NCBI RefSeq assembly: GCF_002836515.1
Contig: NZ_PJBC01000017.1
Span: 1-46,552, forward strand
Length of the DNA stretch: 46,552 bases
Direction: 5' to 3'
Source of the DNA: Pseudomonas sp. Choline-02u-1
Lineage (GTDB): Bacteria; Pseudomonadota; Gammaproteobacteria; Pseudomonadales; Pseudomonadaceae
The notes beneath the pieces are model-generated. The model searched no databases and had not been told where the DNA came from. It saw only the letters and a program-made list of their open reading frames with translations. Positions 29,640 through 38,576 of the stretch are shown here, piece after piece (within the stretch, counting starts at the first letter, position 1; each line of letters starts with the position of its first letter). The position numbers were made by a program, and so were the translations under genes.

Positions 29640-29662
29640 CGCCCGCGCCTGCGGGTTTTTTT
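29640..29662 (+). terminator. Rho-independent terminator before the tail tube gene
   Basis: CCCGC GCCT GCGGG followed by seven T. Confidence 0.82.
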
Positions 29663-29685
29663 ATGCCCGCGAATAGGAGGCTCCA

Positions 29686-30606
29686 ATGAGCTCTGGCGCA
29701 AAAGTTGTAAGCCACATCATTGCGGAGGTGACGCCCGGCGTTACTCCCACCGGTACCTGGGACACGCTGCGCCTCACCGGCAACGCGCTGACCCCGACCG
29801 TCAATACCGAAGTCAGCGACGAAATCACAGACACCCGCCTGAGCCAAGGCTCGGTGGCCACCAGCATCGATATCGGGGGCGATCTGACGGCCGAGTTCTC
29901 GTTCGGCTCGTTCGACCAACTGCTCGAAGCCGCCTTCTACGGCGTGTGGACGGCTGACGTGCTCCGCGTAGGCGATACCCGCCACACCTTCAGCATCGCC
30001 AAGGGCTACAACGACGTCGGCGTGTATGGCGTGTTCAAGGGCGCGCACGTCTCGACCTTCGCGCTCGACATTCCGTCGGAAGGTAAGGTGACCGCCACGT
30101 TCAACATGGCGTGCCTGGACTACACCGACGGCGACACCCCGATTGTCGTTTCGCCGAATGCGCCGACCACCACGCCATTTCTGTCGAACAACAACGTCGG
30201 CACGATCCTTGTGAACGGCCAGTCGCTGGAAGGCGTTGCCTGCGTCTCGGCCATGACCGTGAACCTCGACAACAGCCTGCAAACTCAGCGCTGCCTGGGC
30301 TCCGATCGTCTGGGGCCGGGCGCGCACATCGCCACCGAGGCGGCGGTCACCGGCAGCATCACGCTGGCCTGGTCGAAGCGAGCGTGGGAGATCTGGAAGA
30401 ACACCTTCACGCGGACGCCGATCGCAGTTGTGTTCCCGATCACCGACTCGCTGGGCAACAAATACACGTTCAACTTCCCAGCAGTGGAAGTGGACGGTGA
30501 GCTGCCGAACGGTGGCAAGCGCGACCTGATCGAGGTCACGCTGAACTACACCGTCGCCAAGCTCAGCCCGACCATCACCCGCGACGCGGCTGATCCAACC
30601 CCGTAA
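29686..30606 (+). CDS. Major tail tube protein
   Basis: 306 residues, beta-rich, of the phage tail tube type: DTLRLTGNALTPTVNTEVSD, TDTRLSQGSVATSIDIGGDL, FSFGSFDQLLEAAFYGVW. A C-terminal second domain (~150-306) may protrude from the tail. The order tail terminator, tube, chaperone G/GT, tape measure is standard. AGGAGG precedes ATG 29,686. Confidence 0.92.
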   Translation: MSSGAKVVSHIIAEVTPGVTPTGTWDTLRLTGNALTPTVNTEVSDEITDTRLSQGSVATSIDIGGDLTAEFSFGSFDQLLEAAFYGVWTADVLRVGDTRHTFSIAKGYNDVGVYGVFKGAHVSTFALDIPSEGKVTATFNMACLDYTDGDTPIVVSPNAPTTTPFLSNNNVGTILVNGQSLEGVACVSAMTVNLDNSLQTQRCLGSDRLGPGAHIATEAAVTGSITLAWSKRAWEIWKNTFTRTPIAVVFPITDSLGNKYTFNFPAVEVDGELPNGGKRDLIEVTLNYTVAKLSPTITRDAADPTP

Positions 30607-30609
30607 ACC

Positions 30610-30653
30610 ATTTGGCTCCCTCGGTTTAAACGCCGGCCGGGGGAGCCCTTTTA
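30610..30653 (+). terminator. Terminator-like inverted repeat after the tube gene
   Basis: GGCTCCC ... GGGAGCC with an inner CGG/CCG pairing, followed by CTTTTAT. Moderate strength. Confidence 0.6.
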
Positions 30654-30677
30654 TTGGCGTGGCGTTGAGGAAGTGAA

Positions 30678-31163
30678 ATGGCTCTGCAACTAGGCAAGAA
30701 GAAGCCGGCGATCGCCGGTGAGCGCTGGGCGAAGTTCGACGACGACACCAAAATCCTGCTGGCCAGCATCGACAACCCTGAATATCAAGTCGCCCTTGAG
30801 CGGATGCGGCGCCGGATCCAGCGCAATGACGCGCGGTTTGAAGAGGGCCAGGTGGGCGTGGTCGTCGGCGAAATGACCGAGCACCAGAACCACGCAATGC
30901 TGCTCAGCCACTTCATCGTGAAGGACTGGGAAGGCGTGCTGGATGCCGACGGCAATCCGATCAAATACAGCCCGGCAGTGGCTGCTGAGTTGCTCGAAAA
31001 CAACATCGAGTTCTTCATCTTCGTGCTGCGCGAAGGCGCGCTGGCCGCTAACGATGCTGCCGAGGAGCGAGCTGAGTCGGTGGGAAAGCGCTTGCCCGCT
31101 TCGAGTGGGAGCAAGAGTGGGGCGGCGAAAGCGAAAAGCGCCGGGCGGTCTACTCGCGCCTGA
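30678..31163 (+). CDS. Tail assembly chaperone, short form (gpG-like)
   Basis: 161 residues, chaperone for the tape measure protein. Core: ERWAKFDDDTKILLASIDNP, RMRRRIQRNDARFEEGQVGV, HAMLLSHFIVKDWEGV. The zero frame contains G_GGA_AAG at 31,082-31,088 (codons GTG GGA AAG), where part of the ribosomes shift -1 to make the GT form. Good ribosome site (GAGGAAGTGAA) ahead of ATG 30,678. Confidence 0.9.
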   Translation: MALQLGKKKPAIAGERWAKFDDDTKILLASIDNPEYQVALERMRRRIQRNDARFEEGQVGVVVGEMTEHQNHAMLLSHFIVKDWEGVLDADGNPIKYSPAVAAELLENNIEFFIFVLREGALAANDAAEERAESVGKRLPASSGSKSGAAKAKSAGRSTRA

Positions 31164-31405
31164 AGATGGCTATCCCCGGCGAGCCAGAGAATGACCCGCT
31201 CACCGCCTACCTGCTCAACCTGTACCGGAACGTCTCTCGCGGCCGCCGGTACATCGCCGGCATGGCCGGGGCGTTCCCGCTGCCGCTCTCGGCGCGGGAG
31301 ATTTCCGACTGGCTGGAATCCCACCCTTCGCCGCTGCCGCGCGATGAGATCGATGATGTGATGTTTGCGCTCGATGCGGTGTGCCTGGCCAGCGCCGACG
31401 AGTGA
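30678..31405 (+). CDS. Tail assembly chaperone, long form by -1 frameshift (gpGT-like)
   Basis: A programmed -1 shift at GGGAAAG (31,082-31,088) would join 137 zero-frame codons to 105 codons of the -1 frame, giving about 242 residues. The -1 frame reads ALARFEWEQEWGGESEKRRA right after the site and on to LTAYLLNLYRNVSRG and ends at 31,405, clearly coding before any ATG of its own (first at 31,166). Lambda uses the same heptamer. The T part should bind the tail tube protein. Confidence 0.85.
31082..31088 (+). other. -1 programmed frameshift slippery site G_GGA_AAG
   Basis: Canonical X_XXY_YYZ heptamer in the right phase for the zero frame; identical to that of lambda gene G. Confidence 0.85.
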
Positions 31406-31427
31406 TCTGCGGCCCTCTTCAAGAGGG

Positions 31428-31823
31428 TCACTCCTTGGGGAGTCTCTTGCGGGGCTTGGGGCCTTTTGGTGATGCGGATCCGTCCTGCCATGCATCCAGA
31501 GCCTTCAACATGGCATCCATTACCGCCTCATTCAGATCCTTTTTTGTGACGGGGCTGTCTTGGTCAAGAGATGCCAGCAACTTTTCTTTCGAAACACCCC
31601 GAGTGACAGGAATGGGCTCTGCAGACGGGATATAGAAAGAGTGTTCAGGATTTAATCGATCCCTGTCACTGATACCCATTTCGTCCGTATCTCCGACGCT
31701 GCGTTCAAGCCGAGCAACGATTTCAGCGGTAAGAGAGCGCCTGTTCAGCTTGGCGAGCGCTTCAAGCTCATCCTTTAGGGATGCAGGCATACGAAAATTG
31801 ACCTGAAGGTCTGCACGGCTCAT
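31428..31823 (-). CDS. Arc/Mnt-like ribbon-helix-helix repressor with C-terminal extension
   Basis: 131 residues, leftward within the rightward late operon. Residues 4-44 (DLQVNFRMPASLKDELEALA, NRRSLTAEIVARLERSV) are an Arc-type RHH DNA-binding domain; the ~85-residue extension has no recognised fold and ends basic (PKGPKPRKRLPKE). Divergent from a second RHH gene across three shared operators. It corresponds in place to P22 mnt, guarding an antirepressor gene. ATG 31,823 has AAAGG 10 nt upstream. Confidence 0.85.
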   Translation of the reverse strand: MSRADLQVNFRMPASLKDELEALAKLNRRSLTAEIVARLERSVGDTDEMGISDRDRLNPEHSFYIPSAEPIPVTRGVSKEKLLASLDQDSPVTKKDLNEAVMDAMLKALDAWQDGSASPKGPKPRKRLPKE

Positions 31824-31867
31824 TTGGTTGGCGCCTTTCACTAAAAGTAAAACGAGTAAAAGGATGA

Positions 31868-31927
31868 AGCACTTTGCTATAGACGGCAATAAAGCAAAGT
31901 GCTTTAATCCAAACCAAGCAAAGTGCT
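31868..31927. promoter_or_regulatory. Three operators of the ImmI-like module
   Basis: AGCAAAGTGCT (or its complement) at 31,868-31,878, 31,893-31,903 and 31,917-31,927, spaced 24-25 bp (about 2.4 helix turns), between two divergent RHH repressor genes. AGCA/TGCT ends are palindromic. A TATACA -10-like hexamer follows the last copy. Confidence 0.8.
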
Positions 31928-31944
31928 ATACAAGGAGTGAGCTG

Positions 31945-32100
31945 ATGAGCAGGAAAGATCCGCAGTTCAATTTGAGGTTGCCGGAGGAGGTAAAGGAGTG
32001 GGTAGAGCAGAGTGCGAAGGAGAATTGCCGGTCCCAGACCGCCGAGATTGTTTTCTGGCTGACGGCGGCGAAGAAGCGGCAAGAGCAAACAGCAGCTTGA
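31945..32100 (+). CDS. arc: Arc-like ribbon-helix-helix repressor (51 aa)
   Basis: 51 residues, close to P22 Arc (53): KDPQFNLRLPEEVKEWVEQS then AKENCRSQTAEIVFWLTAAK, i.e. beta strand plus two helices. AAGGAGTGA lies before ATG 31,945. It is followed at 72 bp by the antirepressor gene and is expected to repress itself and that gene, as Arc does for ant in P22. The symbol reflects likeness, not proof. Confidence 0.88.
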   Translation: MSRKDPQFNLRLPEEVKEWVEQSAKENCRSQTAEIVFWLTAAKKRQEQTAA

Positions 32101-32171
32101 AAATGAAGAAGCCCCAGTGCGGGAACACTGAGGCTTCGGAAAACGAGATCAACTTCGAGGAAGAAATCGTC

Positions 32172-33041
32172 ATGTCGAATATTAGCACAGCGGTATCGAA
32201 TGTCATCCCGTTCCGTTCAGCCAGTCTGTTGCTGGTTGAGAAGGGTGGCGAGCCATTCGTACCGATGAAACCGGTCGTTGAAGGCATGGGCCTGGCATGG
32301 CAAGCCCAGCACGCCAAACTCACATCGGGACGATTCAATTCAGTTATCACGATGATCGTGACAACTGGTGTCGACGGCAAGCAGTACGAAATGTCATGTC
32401 TTCCGTTGCGCAAGCTGCCGGGCTGGTTGATGTCGATTCATGCAAGCAAGGTCCGGCCTGAGTTGCGCGAATGCGTGATCGCTTTTCAGAACGAGTGCGA
32501 TGACGTCCTGTGGCTGCATTGGAACAAGATCCATGCGCCTGTCGAGTTGGCAGCGAACACCAATTACACCTTGATTGGAACAACCATCGGCTCCGATGGC
32601 TTTCACTGCCTGTCTGCTGTGATCGATGGGAAGATCAGCCGGCTCGATAAGCGCGCCAAACAAAGCGCGCGCATGCACATCTGGTCGCAGGTACACAAAG
32701 CTTTCAGCGTCGTGCGCGGGGAAGACATTCCCGCTGAAAAACTTGAATCAGCGATGAATTTCGTTGCTGCATATGCCATCGAAGGCCAGTATCTGCCAAA
32801 ACCAGCAGAGCCGTATTTCGATGTCGGCCAGGATGGCCGCTATATGCTCAGCTTCAATCACAAAGGTGAGCAGCAGATCACGCGGATTCCTGATGACGCT
32901 TATGTGTTGTCGAGCCGGGAATTTTTGAAGGGCATCGCGCACATCCCTGGCGACATCCCGATTTCTACTGACGACCTTTTCGAGTTCGCCCTCGCGGCGC
33001 TGAGCAACCTGCGCCTGAGGTCTAAGCACAGAGCAGCCTGA
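32172..33041 (+). CDS. ant: P22-type antirepressor (P22_AR_N family)
   Basis: 289 residues. The N-terminal P22_AR_N domain is clear: GGEPFVPMKPVVEGMGLAWQ, YEMSCLPLRKLPGWLMSIHA, FQNECDDVLWLHW. The rest (~130-289) differs from P22 Ant. In P22 Ant inactivates the resident CI-type repressor; here it could act on the 12-kb repressor or on those of other prophages. ATG 32,172 has AGGAAG 8 nt upstream; an ATG at 32,103 lacks one. Embedded in the tail gene cluster. Confidence 0.88.
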   Translation: MSNISTAVSNVIPFRSASLLLVEKGGEPFVPMKPVVEGMGLAWQAQHAKLTSGRFNSVITMIVTTGVDGKQYEMSCLPLRKLPGWLMSIHASKVRPELRECVIAFQNECDDVLWLHWNKIHAPVELAANTNYTLIGTTIGSDGFHCLSAVIDGKISRLDKRAKQSARMHIWSQVHKAFSVVRGEDIPAEKLESAMNFVAAYAIEGQYLPKPAEPYFDVGQDGRYMLSFNHKGEQQITRIPDDAYVLSSREFLKGIAHIPGDIPISTDDLFEFALAALSNLRLRSKHRAA

Positions 33042-33058
33042 CAAAACTTTCACCCATC

Positions 33059-33079
33059 ACCCTGCATCAGCGGGGTTTT
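33059..33079 (+). terminator. Weak terminator after the antirepressor gene
   Basis: CCCTGC ATCA GCGGGG (one wobble) then TTTT. Would isolate the ImmI-like transcript. Confidence 0.55.
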
Positions 33080-33132
33080 GGTGCTTCCTGCGGATGGTGG
33101 TAGATTGCTGCCATTACTCAGGGAGAGCGCTT

Positions 33133-33702
33133 ATGAGGGGATTTGGTTTGTTGATCGTTGCGGTTGGGATCATCGTCATGATTGCCGCGACAACAATGGA
33201 TGTTTCTGTTCCGTCCGGACTTGGCCGTGTTAACAACCTGGGGTTGATGGCCGACCGGCAGAACTACACCTTGATCGGTGGAGTTATTCTGATTGCCGGC
33301 TTATTGATGGTGATCTTCGGCCGCAGAACCCAAGCTGCTCCTGAGTCAACATTCGATACTAGGCCTTGCCCACTCTGCGCAGAGAACATCAAAAATGCCG
33401 CGGTTAAATGCAAGCACTGCGGTGGCGATGTTGGTAAAGCATCCTCTCAAGCAATGTCCGCGCTGCGATTCGGCTGGGTTGCGAGGGTAATCTGCGCCAG
33501 CGAGGAAGAGCGGATAATGGTTTCTGACGCCATTGCCGGGGCTGGATTCCCGGTTGTCGAAATGCTCAAAGTTGGCGGCGTCGGAGCCGGCGCATTCGAA
33601 AGCAAATCTGAAGCCGAAAAAGCCGCGGACGCTATTGAACAGCGGCTGGGATATTCGACTACCGTGATGTTCCGCGACAAAATCAGCGGAGACTACAGCT
33701 GA
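33133..33702 (+). CDS. Membrane zinc-ribbon protein; candidate superinfection-exclusion gene
   Basis: 189 residues. Two membrane helices (FGLLIVAVGIIVMIAATT at 4-21; YTLIGGVILIAGLLMVIFG at 45-63), then a zinc ribbon CPLC...CKHC (C79, C82, C93, C96) and a soluble domain (~115-185) repeating hydrophobic/acidic helices (VMVSDAIAG-like, KSEAEKAADAIEQRLG). GGAG lies 7 nt ahead of ATG 33,133. It sits with the ImmI-like genes between tail genes, flanked by terminators, so it is a moron; a role in excluding other phages is a guess from place and membrane layout. Confidence 0.8.
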   Translation: MRGFGLLIVAVGIIVMIAATTMDVSVPSGLGRVNNLGLMADRQNYTLIGGVILIAGLLMVIFGRRTQAAPESTFDTRPCPLCAENIKNAAVKCKHCGGDVGKASSQAMSALRFGWVARVICASEEERIMVSDAIAGAGFPVVEMLKVGGVGAGAFESKSEAEKAADAIEQRLGYSTTVMFRDKISGDYS

Positions 33703-33721
33703 TTACATTTCAGATTATTTT

Positions 33722-33746
33722 AGCCCGCCATTGAGCGGGTTTTTTT
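33722..33746 (+). terminator. Rho-independent terminator before the tape measure gene
   Basis: CCCGC CATTGA GCGGG followed by seven T. Confidence 0.85.
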
Positions 33747-33761
33747 CGCCCGGAGAAACCT

Positions 33762-36662
33762 ATGGCTCAGACCTCACGGCTGGTCTTGGAAATCGATAGC
33801 AGAGACGCTGAGCAAAAGGCTGCTGACACCCGCAAGGCGCTTGAAGAGCTGGAGTCCTTGGGGATTCCTACTCAGCGCTCGATGGCTAAAGTCGGAGCGG
33901 GGCTCAGTGAGTCCGGCAAAAGCGCTGATGGTGCGCGAAAGTCTTACGGTTACTACCGGGAGGAAGTTGAACAGCTTTTAGGCAGGCTCGATCCTTTGCG
34001 AAAGAAACAGCAGGAGCTTGCGAGAAGTCAGGCGGAACTCGCAGCAGCTTTCAAGCGAGGAGATATCGGGGACGCTGGGTATAAAGAGTTTTCCAGCATT
34101 ATTCGAGATCAGTCGACTGCAATTACGGCTCAGCGTGCTGCGCTCGGTAGCCTTAATGGTGACCTCGGTAAGACTGGGATGACGGCGAAAGCGACTGCCG
34201 CAGCATTGCGTGGTGTGCCGGCGCAATTCACCGACATCGCGGTCTCATTGCAAGCAGGGCAGGCTCCGCTTACCGTCTTGCTGCAACAAGGCGGTCAACT
34301 CAAAGATATGTTCGGTGGCATCGGTCCTGCCGCAAAGGCCTTGGGCGGTTATGTTGCTGGCTTGGTCAATCCATTTACGATTGCGGGTGCGGCTATCGCA
34401 GCTTTTGCTCTCGCTGCCTACAAAGGCTACGAACAGGCCGAGCAGTACCGAAAGGCTCTTGTCATCACCGGGGACGCGGCCGGGCGAACAGCGGATGATC
34501 TGATCGCTCTCTCTAACAGCCTCGCAAAGGGTCGTAATTTCACTGAGGCTACGCAGGCTGTGCTGGCGCTGGCCGGCAGCGGCAGATTGGTTGGTGATGC
34601 GTTTACGGAGGTCGCCAGAGCTTCGACGGAGCTTTCCGTAGCCACCGGCAAGAACGCCGGCGAAATTGCTGATCAGCTGTCGCGAACAAAAGGAAGCGTC
34701 ACCGATCTCGCTGCGGAGTACAGCGACAAATATGGCGTAATCACTCAAGCAGTTTACGAACAGATACGATCGCTGGAACAGCAGGGCAACCGAATGGAGG
34801 CCATCAAGGTATTGGCCGGCGCGGTGGCTGACGAGATGGGCGCCCGAAACAGGGAAATGGTTGAGTCAACGAGGGGCCTGGCAAAAGCTTGGGATGACGT
34901 AAAGACCAGCGTTTCCTCTGCATGGAACGAACTGAAAACCGGTCTTTCCGCTAGCCCAGAGCTGTTCAAGTTGCAGCATCTTCAGAGTCAGTTGGAAAGC
35001 GCGCGGGAAATTGGCGACAAGGCCTTGATCACCGGGCTGGAGAAGCAGGTAGAGCTCGCCCAAAAAGCGGTTGATGCGCAGGTTCAGCGCACGGAAGCGG
35101 CATCTCATGAGCTTCAGGAGCGAAGGACAACAATTTCGGCCGATGAGAAATGGTTCTCCATTACCAACAAGAACATGTCGGAGCAGAAAAAGCTCGCTCT
35201 GGAGATCGCCGAGGCGAGAAAGGTTGGCCTAGAGGCGGGAAAATCTCAGGCTGAAATCGACAAGGAGGTCGCTGCCATTCAGGCGCGTTTCGACAAAAGC
35301 CAGCCGAAGCCGAAGGCAGTGACTGAGGATGCTGGTCAGCGGATGCTCGACGAGGCAAGGCAGCGCTACGCAGTTCTACAGCAGCAAAACGCGCTCATAG
35401 GCAGCCAAGCCGACGGCACAAAATCACTCGGCACCGAAGCCAAAAAGCTGCTCGAGCTGGAACAGCAAATCGCCGACCTCAAAGATAAGAAAACGCTCAC
35501 TGCTGCACAGAAGCAGATCCTCGCCATGGCGGACCTCAATCTGGCGCAGCAGAAGCAAAACGCTTCACTGGAAAAGCAGACTGAGCTGTTGGCCACTGCT
35601 GCGGAGCAGCGACAAAAGCTCGCAGCGTTTCAGGAAAACCTGCAATCGCAGCTGAAGACCGCCCAGACCGGTTTGGACAACGATTTGGCAGGCCTCGGCA
35701 TGGGCGATCAGCAGCGTCAGCGGTTGAAGGAGCAGCTGAGCATCCAGCAGTCGTACCAGTCACAGATGGATCGGCTGACCTACGACTACAACAAGAGCGA
35801 CAGGTCTGCCGGCAAGACCGATCTGTACAACCAGCAGACCGAAGCCCTGCGTTCGGCGCTGCAAACCCGTCTCGCCATGCAGCAGCAGTACTACACGGAT
35901 GTGGACAAGGCCCAATCGGACTGGGCGCTCGGCGCTTCGTCGGCATTTCAGACCTATTCGGAGCAGGCGCGCGATGTGGCCGGCCAGACCCGCAACCTGT
36001 TCACCAACGCCTTCAGCAACATGGAAGACGGCATTATCCAGTTCGTGAAGACCGGCAAGCTGTCGTTCAAAGATCTGGCGGACGGCATCATCGCCGACCT
36101 GATCCGCATCCAGGTGCGGCAGGCGGCGGTCGGCATCTTTGGCACAATCTTCAGCGGGCTGACCGCCGGTGGCGCTGCTGCCGGCAACGGCCTCGCGGCC
36201 GGATCGGCGGGCGCAACGTCTTCCACGCTCGGCGCATCTGCCGCTGGCTACGGCTCGAAGTTCGGTTTCTCTGACGGCGGCTATACCGGCGACGGCGGCA
36301 AGTTCGAACCGAAGGGCGTGGTGCACGGCGGCGAGTTCGTGGTCCGCAAGGAAGCAGTGAACCAGCCAGGTGCACGGGAATTCCTCGAGCGCATGAACGC
36401 GAACACCAAGGGCTATGCTGGTGGTGGGTATGTGGGCGGCGCGTCCACGTCCAGGTCGGCTACGACATCGGCAACGATGAGCCTGCCTGCCATTGAGCAG
36501 CACTTTCATTTCCAGGGAAATCCTGACGAAAACACTGCTCAATTGCTCAAACAGGCTGCAGATGACGGCGCGAATCGCGGCATGAGGGGTGGCTACGAAA
36601 TGGTGCTGCGTGACCTCAAACAGAACGGACCAGCAATGCAACTGATTAGGAGAAATCGATGA
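33762..36662 (+). CDS. Tail tape measure protein (lambda family)
   Basis: 966 residues. A lambda gpH-like core ([40 protein letters not shown]), long coiled coils (~370-700), Gly/Ala-rich hydrophobic helices and a GGYVGG-rich end (residues 840-900). It sets tail length and takes part in DNA injection. In this phage the chaperone genes are separated from it by 2.3 kb of immunity/moron genes. The stop overlaps the next ATG. Confidence 0.95.
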   Translation: MAQTSRLVLEIDSRDAEQKAADTRKALEELESLGIPTQRSMAKVGAGLSESGKSADGARKSYGYYREEVEQLLGRLDPLRKKQQELARSQAELAAAFKRGDIGDAGYKEFSSIIRDQSTAITAQRAALGSLNGDLGKTGMTAKATAAALRGVPAQFTDIAVSLQAGQAPLTVLLQQGGQLKDMFGGIGPAAKALGGYVAGLVNPFTIAGAAIAAFALAAYKGYEQAEQYRKALVITGDAAGRTADDLIALSNSLAKGRNFTEATQAVLALAGSGRLVGDAFTEVARASTELSVATGKNAGEIADQLSRTKGSVTDLAAEYSDKYGVITQAVYEQIRSLEQQGNRMEAIKVLAGAVADEMGARNREMVESTRGLAKAWDDVKTSVSSAWNELKTGLSASPELFKLQHLQSQLESAREIGDKALITGLEKQVELAQKAVDAQVQRTEAASHELQERRTTISADEKWFSITNKNMSEQKKLALEIAEARKVGLEAGKSQAEIDKEVAAIQARFDKSQPKPKAVTEDAGQRMLDEARQRYAVLQQQNALIGSQADGTKSLGTEAKKLLELEQQIADLKDKKTLTAAQKQILAMADLNLAQQKQNASLEKQTELLATAAEQRQKLAAFQENLQSQLKTAQTGLDNDLAGLGMGDQQRQRLKEQLSIQQSYQSQMDRLTYDYNKSDRSAGKTDLYNQQTEALRSALQTRLAMQQQYYTDVDKAQSDWALGASSAFQTYSEQARDVAGQTRNLFTNAFSNMEDGIIQFVKTGKLSFKDLADGIIADLIRIQVRQAAVGIFGTIFSGLTAGGAAAGNGLAAGSAGATSSTLGASAAGYGSKFGFSDGGYTGDGGKFEPKGVVHGGEFVVRKEAVNQPGAREFLERMNANTKGYAGGGYVGGASTSRSATTSATMSLPAIEQHFHFQGNPDENTAQLLKQAADDGANRGMRGGYEMVLRDLKQNGPAMQLIRRNR

Positions 36663-36958
36663 AAATGAGTGAATTGGACGTTGCAGAGCTTATTAGCGTG
36701 ATCAGCACAGCTATCGCGCCGACGCTGTTCAAAGGCGTAGACGAGAAGGCAGCGCCCCACGTATGGCGCGAGCGTGTACGACTGAACGCTCAAGTCATGG
36801 GGCGTATCGCTGCAGTTTTGCACTGCGGCGATGAGGTCGGACCTGATATTCATGAGCTCATAGAGCTTTGCACGCGGCACATGCAGACCGGCTACGAGCA
36901 ATCATTTTCTGAGGTTCTCGGGCCGGGCGGCTCATTGAGCAAAATCCACAAACTCTAA
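36659..36958 (+). CDS. Small hypothetical tail-operon protein (99 aa)
   Basis: 99 residues, not recognised: helical ([40 protein letters not shown]). ATG overlaps the tape measure stop (ATGA), so coupled; second Met at codon 3 also possible. Unlike typical tail genes, it may be an inserted small gene. Confidence 0.7.
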   Translation: MKMSELDVAELISVISTAIAPTLFKGVDEKAAPHVWRERVRLNAQVMGRIAAVLHCGDEVGPDIHELIELCTRHMQTGYEQSFSEVLGPGGSLSKIHKL

Positions 36959-36988
36959 AAACCCCCCGATTTCCCCAAGGAGTACTGC

Positions 36989-37573
36989 ATGGCTCTCACG
37001 TGGCCGGCTTCGCTGCGCCCGTCAGAAATGACGTGGGGCATCGTCAACAACAGCAGGGCGTTCACCTCGACGCTCTCGAATGCCCAGCAGATCGTCGGCT
37101 ACCCGGGCGCTTACTGGCAGTGCACCTTGACCTTCGGACTACTCACCAGAGCCCAAGAGCGCGAGCTGTCGGCGTTTCTCGGGCGACTGGATGGGATGTT
37201 CGGCACCTTCAACTTGCCGGCCTTCACCCGTCGGCGAACCAACAGCGTCGGCGTGCTCTCAGTGGTCACCGGCAATGCTCAGGCGCGGTCGATGGTCATC
37301 GGCGGCGCGCCGGCGAACGCCGCTGTGTTCGCTGCTGGGGACTACATCACCATCGCGGGTGAGATGTTCGAGATCACCGATGCGGCATCGGCGAACGCGC
37401 AGGGCAGGGTGACGGTGTCGCTCAACAAGCGGATCCGCAGGACGCTCACAGCCGGTACCGCCGTCGAGTACCTCAACCCATATTCCGAAATGCGCATGAC
37501 CACCGACACCTGGGCGATGTCCGTAAAGCCGGTGATCGCCAACGGCAGCTACCAATTCAGGGAGGCGTTCTGA
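36989..37573 (+). CDS. Distal tail protein (194 aa)
   Basis: 194 residues with a start typical of phage distal tail/tip proteins: MALTWPASLRPSEMTWGIVN, YWQCTLTFGLLTRAQERELS, FLGRLDGMFGTFNLP. It lies between the tape measure and hub-type genes, where lambda has gpM/gpL. Shares its last base with the next ATG (TGATG). Confidence 0.8.
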   Translation: MALTWPASLRPSEMTWGIVNNSRAFTSTLSNAQQIVGYPGAYWQCTLTFGLLTRAQERELSAFLGRLDGMFGTFNLPAFTRRRTNSVGVLSVVTGNAQARSMVIGGAPANAAVFAAGDYITIAGEMFEITDAASANAQGRVTVSLNKRIRRTLTAGTAVEYLNPYSEMRMTTDTWAMSVKPVIANGSYQFREAF

Positions 37574-38175
37574 TGCCATCAGCATTCCCGTTCAGCCAGA
37601 ACGTGGTGAACATCATCGCGACCGGCCGATTCATGCCGGTGTACGCCGTGCAGCTCGACTTCGTCGACGGCATGGTCTTCGCGCACACCGGTACCGGCGA
37701 TCTGGTAATCGACGGCATTACCTACCTCGGCGTGGGCAATTTCGGCCAGGTGAGCCAGTCGCAGGAGAGCGACAACTCCGGGTCGCCAATGTCGGTCGAG
37801 CTGACACTCAGCGGCCTGGATGCCTACATCCTTTCCGAAACCAACGTCCGGGGCTGCCGTGGGCGGATGGCCAAAGTCATGTTCGTGGTGTTCGACGAAG
37901 CCGGTAACTACGCGGCGGACATCCTGTTCTCCGGCCGGATGGACGCGGCAAAGTTCTCTTTTGCCGGCAATGGTGAGGACGGCAATAGCATCACTGTCCC
38001 GGTCATCGATCGCATGGCTGAGTGGAGCCGCACCGGTACCGAGCGATTCACCGACGAAAACCACCGCGCGCGCCATCAGGGTGACCGGTTTTTCTACGCC
38101 ATCGCCCAAATGTCCGAGTGGCCCATTTACTGGGGCTCGAAGAAGGACGCTCCGACATTCACCTATGGAAGCTAG
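37573..38175 (+). CDS. Tail hub/tip protein (DUF2163-like)
   Basis: 200 residues: MPVYAVQLDFVDGMVFAHTG, YLGVGNFGQVSQSQESDNSG, FSGRMDAAKFSFAGNGEDGN. Similar layout to baseplate/tip proteins that precede the NlpC/P60-like protein and the J-like protein in lambda-like phages. Assignment is by motif and place. Confidence 0.78.
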   Translation: MPSAFPFSQNVVNIIATGRFMPVYAVQLDFVDGMVFAHTGTGDLVIDGITYLGVGNFGQVSQSQESDNSGSPMSVELTLSGLDAYILSETNVRGCRGRMAKVMFVVFDEAGNYAADILFSGRMDAAKFSFAGNGEDGNSITVPVIDRMAEWSRTGTERFTDENHRARHQGDRFFYAIAQMSEWPIYWGSKKDAPTFTYGS

Positions 38176-38177
38176 CC

Positions 38178-38576
38178 ATGCGCTACCGAGACTGGACAAC
38201 CCGTCTGAACGAAACGATCAAGGCCGCCCAAGAGCGGCCTTTTTCATGGGGTGAATTTGACTGCTGCCTGTTCGCTGCCGACTGCACGGCCTCGGTGTGT
38301 GGCGTCGACCCGGCGGAGAACTACCGGGGCAAGTACACGACGGAAACCGGTGCCAAACGGCAGCTGAAGAAGCAGCACGGCAGCCTTGAGGCGGCTTGGG
38401 ATACCCACTTTGCCCGCGTGCCACTGCCATTCATCCAGCGCGGTGACGTCGTGCTGTACGACGCGCCCGGCGGCCGAAGCATGGCCGTGTTCTGGGCTGG
38501 AGATTACTGGGCGGCGACCGATGACGGCGCCGCCCGGATTGAGTGCGAGCCACTGGCCGCGTGGAGAATTGAATGA
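38178..38576 (+). CDS. Tail tip assembly protein, DUF6950 / NlpC-P60-like
   Basis: 132 residues with PFSWGEFDCCLFAADC, carrying the likely catalytic Cys (29/30) of NlpC/P60-type folds, plus a later 'RGDVVLYDAPGGRSMAVF' and WAATDDGA. Such proteins lie before the J-like protein and may cut peptidoglycan locally at DNA entry, matching lambda gpK. GGAA precedes ATG 38,178 weakly. Overlaps the next gene by 4 bp. Confidence 0.82.
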   Translation: MRYRDWTTRLNETIKAAQERPFSWGEFDCCLFAADCTASVCGVDPAENYRGKYTTETGAKRQLKKQHGSLEAAWDTHFARVPLPFIQRGDVVLYDAPGGRSMAVFWAGDYWAATDDGAARIECEPLAAWRIE

